A stretch of 38,868 nucleotides of DNA, from contig JAIXWJ010000010.1 in NCBI GenBank assembly GCA_027491335.1, positions 1 to 38,868 of the forward strand, given 5' to 3'. Below the pieces are notes generated by a model. That model worked only from the letters and a program-made list of their open reading frames with translations. It was not told where the DNA came from and ran no database searches. Both the position numbers and the translations under genes were made by a program. Each line of letters starts with the position of its first letter. The stretch's first letter is position 1. Below, piece after piece: positions 16,011-24,100 of this stretch. This stretch comes from Actinomycetes bacterium. GTDB taxonomy: Bacteria; Actinomycetota; Acidimicrobiia; Acidimicrobiales; Ilumatobacteraceae.

Positions 16011-16721
16011 ATGTCAATTCAAGAGCAGGAACAACAGCAGGAAGCGACGGCGAACCTCGATCAGAACAAGGTCAGAGTGCTCGTGTGCGACGACCATGCG
16101 ATCGTCCGTGAAGCGCTGTCGACCATCATCGATTCCTCGCCCAGTTTCCGGGTGCTGGCCCAAACGGAGGGCTTCGACGACACGATCGAAACCCTCGGTG
16201 CCATCGAGGTGGACGCGGTGGTGTTGGACATTCGACTGAAGGGCAGCAGCGGACTCGAACTGGCGCGGCGACTGCGCGCCGACGCACCGAGCGTGCGCAT
16301 TCTTCTGCTCACCGGTTTTCTCAGCGACGAGATTCTTCTGGAAGCCGAAGAAATCGGGGTCGACGGCATCATGGACAAGTCCTCGGAGCCCGAACTCATC
16401 CTCGAGCGACTCACCGCGGTGGTCACCGGATCCCGTCGCACCGGCTACATGGTGCCCGTCGAAGTGAAGCGACGACTCGACGAGCGTGGCGTGCTCGCGT
16501 TGCTGTCGCTGAGCCGCACCGATCTGGAGATTCTCGAACTTCTCGGCCAGGGCATGACCGACAAGCAGATCAGTCAGCGGGTGTTCCTCGGCGCACAAAC
16601 CGTGCGCAACCGGGTGTCGCGAATGTTGGCCGTTCTGGGTCGCGAGAATCGCACCCAGTTGGCGCTGTTGTTCAGCGGTCTCGATGAGTCGGCGCGATCA
16701 CTGATCTTCGCCGGCCGTTGA
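16011..16721 (+). CDS. NarL/FixJ-family response regulator
   Basis: A 236-residue two-domain regulator. The receiver domain (about 21-140) has acidic residues D27/D28, the phospho-acceptor D73 in VVLDIRLKG, T/S in LLLTGF and K123. The LuxR-type HTH spans about 165-225: LSRTDLEILELLGQGMTDKQ, then AQTVRNRVSRML. It should bind DNA when phosphorylated. ATG at 16011 is preceded by AAGGCGG at a good distance; an earlier in-frame ATG at 15897 lacks one and gives a Cys-rich non-family leader. A Gln/Glu-rich stretch (QEQEQQQEA) opens the protein. It is convergent with, and overlaps by 24 bases, the Hpt-like gene of the kinase operon. The 229-base gap upstream separates it from the divergent wall-protein gene; only a weak TAAGAT (15893-15898) was seen there as a possible -10. 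Confidence 0.92.
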   Translation: MSIQEQEQQQEATANLDQNKVRVLVCDDHAIVREALSTIIDSSPSFRVLAQTEGFDDTIETLGAIEVDAVVLDIRLKGSSGLELARRLRADAPSVRILLLTGFLSDEILLEAEEIGVDGIMDKSSEPELILERLTAVVTGSRRTGYMVPVEVKRRLDERGVLALLSLSRTDLEILELLGQGMTDKQISQRVFLGAQTVRNRVSRMLAVLGRENRTQLALLFSGLDESARSLIFAGR

Positions 16722-17048
16722 CGGTCCGCTGTGACGCTCCACCGCACGGCGTAGTTCGTCGAGCTGGTCGGCGATGATCCCGGCTTCGGTCGGGTCATCG
16801 CCGACCCGAGCCGCCTCGTCCAGCGACACCACGAGCGCGCGCAAATCGTCGAGGCGGTAGACGCCCAGGACGCCCACCAGTTGATGGATGTTCGCTCGGA
16901 GCGAGGCCCAATCCGTCGATTCATCGTGGGCAATGCGTCGAGCGATGTCGGCGGTCGACGCCACCTGTGACGCGACCTCGCTTCGCCGACTTCGCCACAT
17001 GTTCGCCAAGACTCGTCGTAGGTCGTCGCCGGACGGTTGCTCAGTCAT
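16698..17048 (-). CDS. Hpt-like phosphotransfer protein
   Basis: A 116-residue all-helical protein. The candidate phospho-acceptor is H55 in the stretch NIHQLVGVLGVYRLDDLRAL. This matches the Hpt pattern H-x-L-x-G-x-x-x-x-x-G-hydrophobic fairly well, except that the Lys/Arg usually three residues after the His is Val. A C-terminal helix (about 90-106) completes a four-helix bundle. ATG at 17048 overlaps the receiver gene stop by 8 bases, so the two are translationally coupled. It likely shuttles phosphate from the receiver protein to another receiver, perhaps the convergent NarL-type regulator. It could instead be a degenerate Hpt that only binds. Confidence 0.72.
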   Translation of the reverse strand: MTEQPSGDDLRRVLANMWRSRRSEVASQVASTADIARRIAHDESTDWASLRANIHQLVGVLGVYRLDDLRALVVSLDEAARVGDDPTEAGIIADQLDELRRAVERHSGPSTAGEDQ

Positions 17049-17418
17049 CGAGGATTCCGGCCAGACGATCGGCGATCGTGAGGGGGTCGAAGGGCTTGGT
17101 GAGCACGTCCCGCGCTCCCAGTTCCAGCAAACGCTGCACCTCCGTCGGTTGAGCCTTGGCCGTGAGAAAGACGATGGGCGTGGAGCGAGTCGCCTCCAAC
17201 TCGCGCAAAGCGGCGAGTGTCTCGGTGCCATCCATGCCGGGCATCATCACGTCGAGCAACACCACGTCGATGGGGCTCGAGTCGGCGAGTTGCAGGGCGC
17301 GTTCCCCGCTCTCGGCGGCCAGGACTCGGAATCGTCCGTCGTGTTCGAGGGCGAAGGTGGTGATGATTCGGATGTCGTCGTTGTCCTCGACGAACAAGAT
17401 GTTGCGAGGTTGGCTCAT
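17041..17418 (-). CDS. Single-domain response regulator (receiver only)
   Basis: A 125-residue CheY-like receiver without output domain. The acidic pocket is E11/D12, the acceptor D56 in VVLLDVMMPGMDG, the switch Thr in FLTAKA, and K108 in VLTKPFDP. All active residues are intact. The start overlaps the kinase stop by ATGA and the stop overlaps the Hpt-like start, so kinase, receiver and Hpt are made together. The likely role is the middle carrier of a phosphorelay, in place of the receiver domain that hybrid kinases carry fused. Confidence 0.92.
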   Translation of the reverse strand: MSQPRNILFVEDNDDIRIITTFALEHDGRFRVLAAESGERALQLADSSPIDVVLLDVMMPGMDGTETLAALRELEATRSTPIVFLTAKAQPTEVQRLLELGARDVLTKPFDPLTIADRLAGILDD

Positions 17419-19412
17419 TGCGCGTCTCCGTTCGTGGCTCGGGCCGCGGTCGACGCGGCGTTGAACGGATGAGCATCCTTGATGGGAATGCGGAATCGGA
17501 TGACCGCACCGTTTTCGATGCCACGCTCGGCCCAGATCGTTCCGCCATGGGCCTCGACGATCTCCTTGCAGATCGCCAGACCCAATCCGGAACCCGAACT
17601 GGGGCCCGAATCGGACACATCCACCTGATGGAACGGTTCGAAGATGGCTTCGATGTGGGACGCGGGGATTCCGTGCCCTTCGTCGCGAATGGTCACTGTC
17701 ATGTGCGAGTCGTCTTTCTCGGCCGCCAAACGAATGGTCGAACCGGGGTCGCTGAACTTGATGGAGTTCTGGATGAGGTTGGTGAGCACTTGCAGGATGC
17801 GATCGCGATCGACGAGCACGGACTCCCCAGGCGCGTCGTATTCGATGTGGACCGAACGAACGTCGGCGATCGGTTGCATCACCGTGACGGCGTCGTACAT
17901 CAGAACGTTGATCGGTGTCGAGGCGAGGTTCAGAACCCGGCGACCGGACTCGATGCGCTCCACATCGAGCAGGTCGTTGATGAGGCGCATCAGTCGCTCG
18001 CTGTTGTCGACGGCGATCGAAATCATCCGCTTGGCCTCCGGGCTGACCTGGCCCATCAGGCCCCCATCGATGAGGCCCAACGAGCCACGGATGGATGTGA
18101 GCGGAGTGCGAATCTCGTGGCTGACCACCGAGACGATGCGGTCCTTCATGCGGGCCAAACGGGCCCGGTCCGTGACATCGTGAAAAACCAGCACGAAGCC
18201 GGCGGCGGGGCCGTCGAGAGCGCGCACCGCCAGTTCGATGACCCGCTCCTCGCCCTCGATGTCCAACGACACCTCGTGCATCGATCGATCCGACTGGTGG
18301 AGGGCATCGAGCATGGGGCAATCGCCCGCACAGGTGGGATCGCGGTGGAATAGATCGTGGAGTCTCTCGGGAGTTTCGGATTCGCTGGGAATGGACAGGA
18401 TGTCCCGCGCCGCGTCGTTGCACAAGACGACCCGATCCTCGATGTCGACCGCCACGATTCCGTCGGCGGCGACGCCGATGATTCGATCGTTCAACAGCTG
18501 TTGGCGTTCGAGCTCCTGACTGCGGTAGTCGAGGCTGTCCGAAAGTTCATCGTTGAGGGTCGTGACGCTCTTCTTGTAGCTCTGGATACGGCCGATGAGC
18601 AGAATCACCATGATGGTGAGGATGGTCAGCGACACGATCTGGTGGGGATCATCGCGGACGTTGAGGATCTGCAGAACGCACATGGCGCCGAGGGGAAGAT
18701 ATGTGAGCGACCAGGTGTCGCTGGCGATGTTCGTCGATCGAATGTTCAAGCCGTCCGCGGTGACGAGCCGTGGAGCGAGCGCGACCAAGAGCGGACCGGC
18801 GATGAATCCCACCGAGGTCCACGAAGCGAGTCGGAAGTTGCCCTGCATGACCTCGACGGCGTAGGCCATGTCCGACGTCACGACGAAGATGACACCGAGG
18901 GCGACCAATCGGGTGGGTGTCCCCTTCAGGCGACTGGCGAAGGCGCCGAGCGTCAGTACCGACGACAGGAGAAGGAAATCGATGATGAGGTGAGTCGCGG
19001 CGATGGTGATCTTCAATGCCGTCGCGTCGTCGACCGAGAAGGTTCGTTCGGTCGCCGTGTGCCAGATCACACCGACGACCCCGACGGAGATGATGGCGGC
19101 GCTGTAGCGAAGCGACGGCGTCATGGTTCGGGATCGAAGCCGAACGGTGATGGAGGCGAAGATCGCGCTGAGGAGCATCGCGGGCAGGACGAACGCCGAG
19201 TGCCACAAGGGTTGGCCCGGACCGTCGAAAACCGCCATGTCGATGAACGTCGCCACACGACCGACGGTGAGCCAGGCGATGGCCAGAGCGATACGCCGCA
19301 ACGGGGGTGAATTCTCCACGTGGAAGCGGTTGGAGAGATCCCAGAACGACAGGGCCGCCAAACCCGTTGTGACGATCATGAGGGCCCCGAAGACGGCCTC
19401 GCTCGCGGACAT
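17415..19412 (-). CDS. Membrane PAS sensor histidine kinase
   Basis: A 665-residue kinase. Residues 1-275 contain about eight hydrophobic helices (e.g. LTILTIMVILLIGRI at 262-276), resembling a multi-helix integral sensor domain with little periplasmic sequence. A short coiled coil (about 280-305) leads to a PAS domain (about 304-418) with an unusual C361-x3-C365 pair (CAGDCP). HisKA holds H432 in VVSHEIRTPLTSIRGSL. The ATPase domain has NLIQNSIKFS, DEGHGIP and GSGLGLAI (about 545-613). A strong GAGGAGG RBS precedes the ATG. It is the first gene of a coupled trio with receiver and Hpt genes. The signal is unknown; the membrane domain and Cys pair hint at a membrane, redox or metal cue (inference). 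Confidence 0.93.
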   Translation of the reverse strand: MSASEAVFGALMIVTTGLAALSFWDLSNRFHVENSPPLRRIALAIAWLTVGRVATFIDMAVFDGPGQPLWHSAFVLPAMLLSAIFASITVRLRSRTMTPSLRYSAAIISVGVVGVIWHTATERTFSVDDATALKITIAATHLIIDFLLLSSVLTLGAFASRLKGTPTRLVALGVIFVVTSDMAYAVEVMQGNFRLASWTSVGFIAGPLLVALAPRLVTADGLNIRSTNIASDTWSLTYLPLGAMCVLQILNVRDDPHQIVSLTILTIMVILLIGRIQSYKKSVTTLNDELSDSLDYRSQELERQQLLNDRIIGVAADGIVAVDIEDRVVLCNDAARDILSIPSESETPERLHDLFHRDPTCAGDCPMLDALHQSDRSMHEVSLDIEGEERVIELAVRALDGPAAGFVLVFHDVTDRARLARMKDRIVSVVSHEIRTPLTSIRGSLGLIDGGLMGQVSPEAKRMISIAVDNSERLMRLINDLLDVERIESGRRVLNLASTPINVLMYDAVTVMQPIADVRSVHIEYDAPGESVLVDRDRILQVLTNLIQNSIKFSDPGSTIRLAAEKDDSHMTVTIRDEGHGIPASHIEAIFEPFHQVDVSDSGPSSGSGLGLAICKEIVEAHGGTIWAERGIENGAVIRFRIPIKDAHPFNAASTAARATNGDAQ

Positions 19413-19580
19413 GTGTTCCTCCTCGTTCCGGTCGCATCAGGCTAAGAGAGCCGGCACGAGGCACATGACGAGGGGGGCCGCGAATCGGCGATTCGCACAG
19501 ATCGGTAGAAATGTCACCGGGTCGGCAAGGTTCGAACGAGCCCGGAGAACCTCGGCGAAGAGACCGTTGTTAGCGGCGAC

Positions 19581-20054
19581 TCAGGATCGACGCACGGCCA
19601 CGACCGGGATGATGCGCGAGGCGACATCGGCTTTGGTCTGGTATTCGTCGTAGCCCGGCCAAATGGCGCTCATGACCCGCCAGAGATGGGCGCGTCGGGT
19701 GGCATCGGTGACCGGGTCGATGGTGGTGGCGGTGGCCCAAGTGGTCTCGGCGCCGACCTGCACCCAGACCCGGGGTTCGGCGACGAGGTTTGCGTACCAC
19801 AACGGATTCTCGGGGGCGCCGCCCTTGGAGGCGACGAGGATGATGTCGTTGGTGTCGGGGTCGACGCCGTAAATGAGAGCGCTGCGTTGCCACGTGCCCG
19901 AACGACGTCCCTTGGTGGTGAGCAGGAGGCACGGCACGCCGTTCCAGTCGTGTCCATCCGCGCCGTTGGTGGACACGTAGCGCTGGACGTGATCACGAAC
20001 CCACTCGGTGGGGCTGTCGTTGATGGGCGTGGGTGCGGGCGCGGAACTCGACAT
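19581..20054 (-). CDS. Nitroreductase/deazaflavin-dependent (Ddn/DUF385) oxidoreductase
   Basis: A 157-residue split-beta-barrel protein of the Ddn family. Motifs: LLLTTKGRRSGTWQRSALIY, ILVASKGGAPENPLWYANL, RVWVQVG and the C-terminal WPGYDEYQTKAD. These match mycobacterial F420H2-dependent reductases, so coenzyme F420 is the likely cofactor. ATG at 20054 gives the usual short leader before WVRDHVQRYV. It lies 26 bases after the thioesterase gene on the same strand and is probably co-transcribed. The substrate is not predictable. The 168 bases between this gene and the kinase start hold no gene I can support. Confidence 0.88.
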   Translation of the reverse strand: MSSSAPAPTPINDSPTEWVRDHVQRYVSTNGADGHDWNGVPCLLLTTKGRRSGTWQRSALIYGVDPDTNDIILVASKGGAPENPLWYANLVAEPRVWVQVGAETTWATATTIDPVTDATRRAHLWRVMSAIWPGYDEYQTKADVASRIIPVVAVRRS

Positions 20055-20080
20055 GGTTCGAGCGTAACCCGCGTCGAGGT

Positions 20081-20506
20081 TCAGTCGGCTCGCGGTGCCA
20101 TGTCGAGGAGCCATTGCGGCATGCGGATGGGGCGTCCCTCGGCGTTGACGCATCCGTGCATGCTTCGAGCCGTGGCGTGGATCATGCCGTCGATGGTCAA
20201 CAGATACGACATGGAGAACGAGGCCCGTGACGCGGCCGAGACCATCAGGTGAACATCGAAGACGTCGTCGAATCGCAGCGGTTTGCGGTACGTCACGTGG
20301 GCCTCGAGCACCGCGTAGTCCACTCCGTCGTCGCGCAAGCTGGAGTACGGGTGGCCGATGTGGCGCAGGTAGGCCACGCGGGCCTCTTCCAGATACGGCA
20401 GGTATCGGCTGTGGTGAACGATTCCCATGGCGTCGGTCTCGGAGAAGCGAACTCGGATTCGGTGTTGGAAGGGAAAATCGTTCGGGTCGGTGGAGGGGTC
20501 CGGCAT
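20081..20506 (-). CDS. Acyl-CoA thioesterase, hotdog fold (4HBT/YbgC-like)
   Basis: A 141-residue hotdog-fold protein. The N-terminal strand and helix carry VRFSETDAMGIVHHSRYLPY and LEEARVAYL, with the catalytic-type Asp of 4HBT enzymes. A middle segment VLEAHVTYRKPLRFDDVFDV and a C-terminal strand pair complete the fold. It hydrolyses acyl-CoA (short or aromatic acyl groups are usual in this subgroup). ATG at 20506 is chosen; an upstream ATG at 20602 would add 32 Arg/Thr-rich residues foreign to the family and use up most of the space shared with the cspA promoter. It precedes the Ddn-like gene. Confidence 0.9.
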   Translation of the reverse strand: MPDPSTDPNDFPFQHRIRVRFSETDAMGIVHHSRYLPYLEEARVAYLRHIGHPYSSLRDDGVDYAVLEAHVTYRKPLRFDDVFDVHLMVSAASRASFSMSYLLTIDGMIHATARSMHGCVNAEGRPIRMPQWLLDMAPRAD

Positions 20507-20578
20507 GTGGCGCACGCGAGAACCGTATCGCCCCGCCTCGTTCCCGTCTTGCCCCGTCTCGGTCGTGGAAGTTCGGTG

Positions 20579-20607
20579 TGTACAGCCCGAAATTCTTCGC
20601 ATAGTGT
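20579..20607 (+). promoter_or_regulatory. Candidate cspA promoter
   Basis: TGTACA (20579-20584) and TAGTGT (20602-20607) are separated by 17 bases and lie about 37 bases before the cold-shock ATG. They match the vegetative -35/-10 consensus at four and three positions. The short leader contains GAGAGA just before the start. Confidence 0.35.
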
Positions 20608-20643
20608 TTTCTCGTCGGGCACGTCGTCCGACTCGAGAGAGAA

Positions 20644-20856
20644 ATGAGTACCGCCGTGGCGATCGGCACCGTGAAGTTTTTCAACGCCGAAAAGGGTTAT
20701 GGATTCATCTCCCGTGAAGACGGTCCCGATGTGTTCGTGCACTTCTCACAGATTCAGTCCAAAGGGTTCAAAACCCTGAACGAGGGCCAGCAAGTCGAGT
20801 TCGAGATCGGTCAGGGACGCAAGGGCGACGAAGCCCAGAACGTCCGTCCCGTCTGA
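20644..20856 (+). CDS. Cold-shock protein (CspA family)
   Basis: A 70-residue single cold-shock domain. Both RNA-binding motifs are present: KGYGFI (RNP1, about residues 18-23) and VFVHF (RNP2, about 31-35), after the typical [14 protein letters not shown] opening. It binds single-stranded nucleic acid and melts mRNA structure. GAGAGAGAA directly upstream serves as RBS. It stands alone, divergent from the thioesterase gene, and ends 9 bases before the convergent YbaK-like gene. Confidence 0.96.
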   Translation: MSTAVAIGTVKFFNAEKGYGFISREDGPDVFVHFSQIQSKGFKTLNEGQQVEFEIGQGRKGDEAQNVRPV

Positions 20857-20865
20857 GTTCTCGCG

Positions 20866-21408
20866 TCACGCCGAGATCGCGGCGCTGACGGCGCCCAGCA
20901 CGGTCAGCAACGCGTGCGGTGCGATCTCGATGTCGAGTCCGCGTTTGCCACCCGACACGAAGATCGTCTCGTGATCGAGTGCGCTCGCATCCACGACGGT
21001 GGGTAGCGATTTCTTTTGGCCGAACGGGCTGATACCACCCACCACGTAGCCGGTGAGTCGCTCGGCGGTTCGGGCCTCGAGCATGTCGGCCTTCTTGGCT
21101 CCGATGGCGGCGGCCATGGCTTTCAAGGACAATTGCCCTGACACCGGAACGATGGCCACGGCGTGTCGCACGGGCCCGGTGGCTTCGACGAGCAAGGTCT
21201 TGAAGACTCGTTGCTCGGACACACCTAGGGCCGCGGCGGCGGCCTTTCCGTAGCCCAATTCGCCGGGGGCGATGTCGTTGTCGAACGAGCGAACGCCGAA
21301 CTGCACTCCGGCGCGCTCGAGGGCCACGGTGGCCGGAGTCCCTCCGGACGCCGCGCCCTTTCTCGCCGCGCTCGCGGAGGTGTTTTTCGGTGTGGTCGAC
21401 CTGCTCAT
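20866..21408 (-). CDS. YbaK/EbsC-family aminoacyl-tRNA deacylase
   Basis: A 180-residue protein with the YbaK fold: TPATVALERAGVQFGVRSFD at the N-terminus, the catalytic-type Lys in VFKTLLVEA, then AIVPVSGQLSLKAMAAAIGA, the G-YVVGGISPFGQKK loop and IFVSGGKRGLDIEI. YbaK removes Cys wrongly attached to tRNA-Pro. The G-G-I-S-P-F-G segment supports YbaK rather than a ProRS INS domain. ATG at 21408 is preceded by a Ser/Lys/Ala leader of about 25 residues. It is divergent from the helicase gene with 75 bases between them. Confidence 0.9.
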   Translation of the reverse strand: MSRSTTPKNTSASAARKGAASGGTPATVALERAGVQFGVRSFDNDIAPGELGYGKAAAAALGVSEQRVFKTLLVEATGPVRHAVAIVPVSGQLSLKAMAAAIGAKKADMLEARTAERLTGYVVGGISPFGQKKSLPTVVDASALDHETIFVSGGKRGLDIEIAPHALLTVLGAVSAAISA

Positions 21409-21483
21409 GGGTGGTTGTAGAGTACCGAGACCCCATTTCTTCGGGAAACACGCAGTATCCGTCACGACAGGATTCAACGGGCG

Positions 21484-23652
21484 ATGACATCTCAGCATCC
21501 GGACTTCGACGAGGAGCAGGCCCACATCGATCACGCGTACGCGTGCCTCGAGGCCAGTCGCACCGATGCCTGGAAGATGCGGGGCCTCACCGAGTCGGGG
21601 ACCGGAGGGACGTTCCAGAATCGTTTCGAACGCAATGCCATCGACGAAGCGTTGCTGAAGCGCCTCACCGATCTGGATTTGGGCGACGCGGCGCTGGTCT
21701 TCGGTCGAATCGATCGTCTCGCCGACGAGGTGGATGGCGGGGCGGCCATCGAGATCGAGAGCTTCCACATCGGACGTTTGGCGGTGTCGGACGAGAATCG
21801 CGAGCCCGTGGTGGTGGATTGGCGCGCGCCGGTGGCCGAACCGTTCTACCGCGCCACCGGTCGCGACCCGATGGGCTTGGCACGGCGGCGACACTTCGTC
21901 GTGCAAGGACGCACGTTGCACGGCATCGAGGACGAACTGTTCGGAGTCGGCCACTTGGGTGTGGGCACCGACGACGGGCTCATCGATGATGCCGGTGCCG
22001 CGACGCAACCGGGCACCGGTCTGCGCGGATACAGCACGTTGTTGGCGTCCATCGAGCGGGGTCGATCCGGTCAACTCGGCGACATCGTGGCCACCATTCA
22101 GGCCGAGCAGGACGAGATCATTCGCTCGCCACAGGGTGGCGTGCTGGTGGTGCAAGGTGGTCCGGGCACCGGCAAGACGGTGGTGGCTCTTCATCGCGCG
22201 GCCTATCTGCTGTACACCAATCGCTTTCCTTTGGAGGATCAGGGAGTTCTGGTCATCGGACCGAATCGCGTGTTCCTTCGATACATCGAGCGCGTGCTGC
22301 CGTCACTGGGCGAGGCCGGAGTCGAGCAGGTGGTGCTGCAGGACCTGGTTCCCGACGTGCGATGGTCCACGTCGAGCGGGGGAGCGGTCGATGGTCCCCT
22401 CACCGCGCGCGTGAAGGGCGACGAACGCATGGCCGACCTCGTGCGCAAGGCGGTCAAGGATCGGCAACGACCGTTGCGCGAGGACATGCGCTTTCCGTTC
22501 CGACACGGCTACGTGCGCTTGCGGGCCGAGGAGACCGAGCGCATCATCAAGAGCGCTCGCCGTCGGTTCCATCGACACAACCCGGCTTGTCGTTGGGTGG
22601 AGAACGAGTTGTGGGAAGCGATGGCGGCGACGTGGCGCGACGGTGAGGCGTCGGGAGCACAGGTTCGCGAGGCGTTGAAGGGTGACGACGATGCGCGCGC
22701 GATGATCGATCGCATCTGGCCCAAGCTCACACCCGCGCAGTTGTTGCACGATCTTTTCGGCTCCAAGGCCCTGTTGAAGCTGGCCAACGGTGGTCGCTTC
22801 TCCGAGGACGAGATCCTGTCGTTGCATCGCGAACGATCCGAGAGCCTCGACGACGTTCGGTGGACCGTCGCCGATGCCGCGTTGTTGGACGAGGCGCGCA
22901 TGCATCTGGGGCCGCTTCCGCGGCGCAACGGAAAGGTGGACGAGGCCGACGAGATTCGCACGTACGGACACATCGTCGTGGACGAGGTGCAGGACCTGAC
23001 GCCCATGCAGTTGGCGATGGTGACCCGACGGTCACTGTCGGGTTCCTTGACGGTGGTGGGTGATCTGGCGCAGGCGACCGGAGCGCACGCGCCGTCCACC
23101 TGGAACGACGTGCTCGACCATCTGCCCGAGCGCAAACCCAGTCGGGTGATCGGCTTGTCGGTCGGCTATCGAATCCCCGGGCAGATCATGGAGTTGGCCA
23201 CCCGAGTGATGCACGCCGCGGCTCCCGGACTGGTGGCTCCCCGCGCCGTGCGCGAGGGCGTGGCTCCTCCGCGCGTCGTGGCGGTCCCGTCCGCCGATGG
23301 ACTGTTGGCGTCGGTCGCCGACGAGACGGTGTCGATGGTGGCCACCATCGGGGCGGGCAACGTGGCCGTCGTCGTTCCCGATTCCATGGCCGAGGTCACG
23401 AGCGAATACTTCGACGCACGGGGTATCGAACACGGACGAGCCGCCAGCGCCGCATTGGACTCGGGCATCACGATCGTTCCGGTCGGTTTGGTGAAGGGTC
23501 TGGAACTCGACGGAGTGATCGTGGTGGAACCGGCGCGCATCGTGCGCGCCGAGCCCCAGGGAATGCGTGCTCTGTACGTCGCGCTCACGCGTTCGACGCA
23601 ACGACTCACGGTCGTGCATGCCGAGGAGTTGCCCGCGCCGATGCGCGACTGA
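21484..23652 (+). CDS. HelD/HelR-like RNA polymerase-associated superfamily 1 ATPase
   Basis: A 722-residue UvrD-like ATPase. The N-terminal 200 residues have the HelD-type start: a helical arm (DEEQAHIDHAYACLEASR), IGRLAVSD and VVVDWRAPVAEPFYRAT. Walker A GGPGTGKT is at 225-232, Walker B HIVVDEVQDLTP at 496-507, then VVGDLAQATGAHA and GYRIPGQIMELA. The C-terminal part has VKGLELDGVIVVEP and ALYVALTRSTQRLTV. HelD proteins pull stalled RNA polymerase off DNA, and actinobacterial HelR can displace rifampicin; that role here is inferred. The start ATG is preceded by GGATTCAACGGGCG, with AGGA somewhat distant. No helicase-only genes such as uvrD partners are nearby. Confidence 0.88.
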   Translation: MTSQHPDFDEEQAHIDHAYACLEASRTDAWKMRGLTESGTGGTFQNRFERNAIDEALLKRLTDLDLGDAALVFGRIDRLADEVDGGAAIEIESFHIGRLAVSDENREPVVVDWRAPVAEPFYRATGRDPMGLARRRHFVVQGRTLHGIEDELFGVGHLGVGTDDGLIDDAGAATQPGTGLRGYSTLLASIERGRSGQLGDIVATIQAEQDEIIRSPQGGVLVVQGGPGTGKTVVALHRAAYLLYTNRFPLEDQGVLVIGPNRVFLRYIERVLPSLGEAGVEQVVLQDLVPDVRWSTSSGGAVDGPLTARVKGDERMADLVRKAVKDRQRPLREDMRFPFRHGYVRLRAEETERIIKSARRRFHRHNPACRWVENELWEAMAATWRDGEASGAQVREALKGDDDARAMIDRIWPKLTPAQLLHDLFGSKALLKLANGGRFSEDEILSLHRERSESLDDVRWTVADAALLDEARMHLGPLPRRNGKVDEADEIRTYGHIVVDEVQDLTPMQLAMVTRRSLSGSLTVVGDLAQATGAHAPSTWNDVLDHLPERKPSRVIGLSVGYRIPGQIMELATRVMHAAAPGLVAPRAVREGVAPPRVVAVPSADGLLASVADETVSMVATIGAGNVAVVVPDSMAEVTSEYFDARGIEHGRAASAALDSGITIVPVGLVKGLELDGVIVVEPARIVRAEPQGMRALYVALTRSTQRLTVVHAEELPAPMRD

Positions 23653-23668
23653 CCCTATTGATTCGTCG

Positions 23669-24100
23669 TCAGTCGAGCAGTTGGTCGATCACGGTCCCGG
23701 CGAACTTGGCGGCCTTGTCGGCGTCGGCCGGACGGTTGCGTTCGACGGCGGTGCGCGCCAGATCCACCATGCGTCCGATCGATTCGGCGGATTCGGCGCT
23801 GAGGGACGTCACCTCGGTTTCGGCGGCGGACCACAGGGCCTCGATTTCGGCGAGCACCTCGTTCTTGCCGCTCGTCGTGGAGCCACTGGCGTCCGGGCCG
23901 ATGTAGGACGACAGCGTCAGCATCGTCTGGTGAAGTCGGGGCAACAGTTCGCTGGCCGGACCGGTGGGAATGGTGGTGGTGGCCGCCACGACGGTGGTGG
24001 TGGCCGAGGTCTCGTACGTGGTCGGGGCGCAGGCGCCGAGCAGCACGACGAGAGGCACGACGAAAGCCACGGGTGCGAGGGGATTGCTTCGTGCGAACAT
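23669..24100 (-). CDS. Small hypothetical lipoprotein
   Basis: A 143-residue protein. A hydrophobic segment ends in LLGAC at about residues 20-24, a clear lipobox, followed by a Thr-rich linker (TSATTTVVAATTTIPT). The rest is helical (about 50-143) with no recognised motif, resembling a small helical bundle. The ATG shares one base with the TGA of the upstream DtxR-type regulator (TGATG), so the two are translationally coupled. This pairing suggests a metal- or envelope-related role, but no metal-binding residues stand out. It converges with the helicase gene. Confidence 0.8.
   Translation of the reverse strand: MFARSNPLAPVAFVVPLVVLLGACAPTTYETSATTTVVAATTTIPTGPASELLPRLHQTMLTLSSYIGPDASGSTTSGKNEVLAEIEALWSAAETEVTSLSAESAESIGRMVDLARTAVERNRPADADKAAKFAGTVIDQLLD

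Noticed and set aside
19525-19550. GGTTCGAAC, resembling a tRNA T-loop
   Set aside because: The flanking bases do not form a T-stem and no acceptor, D or anticodon arm can be folded around it.
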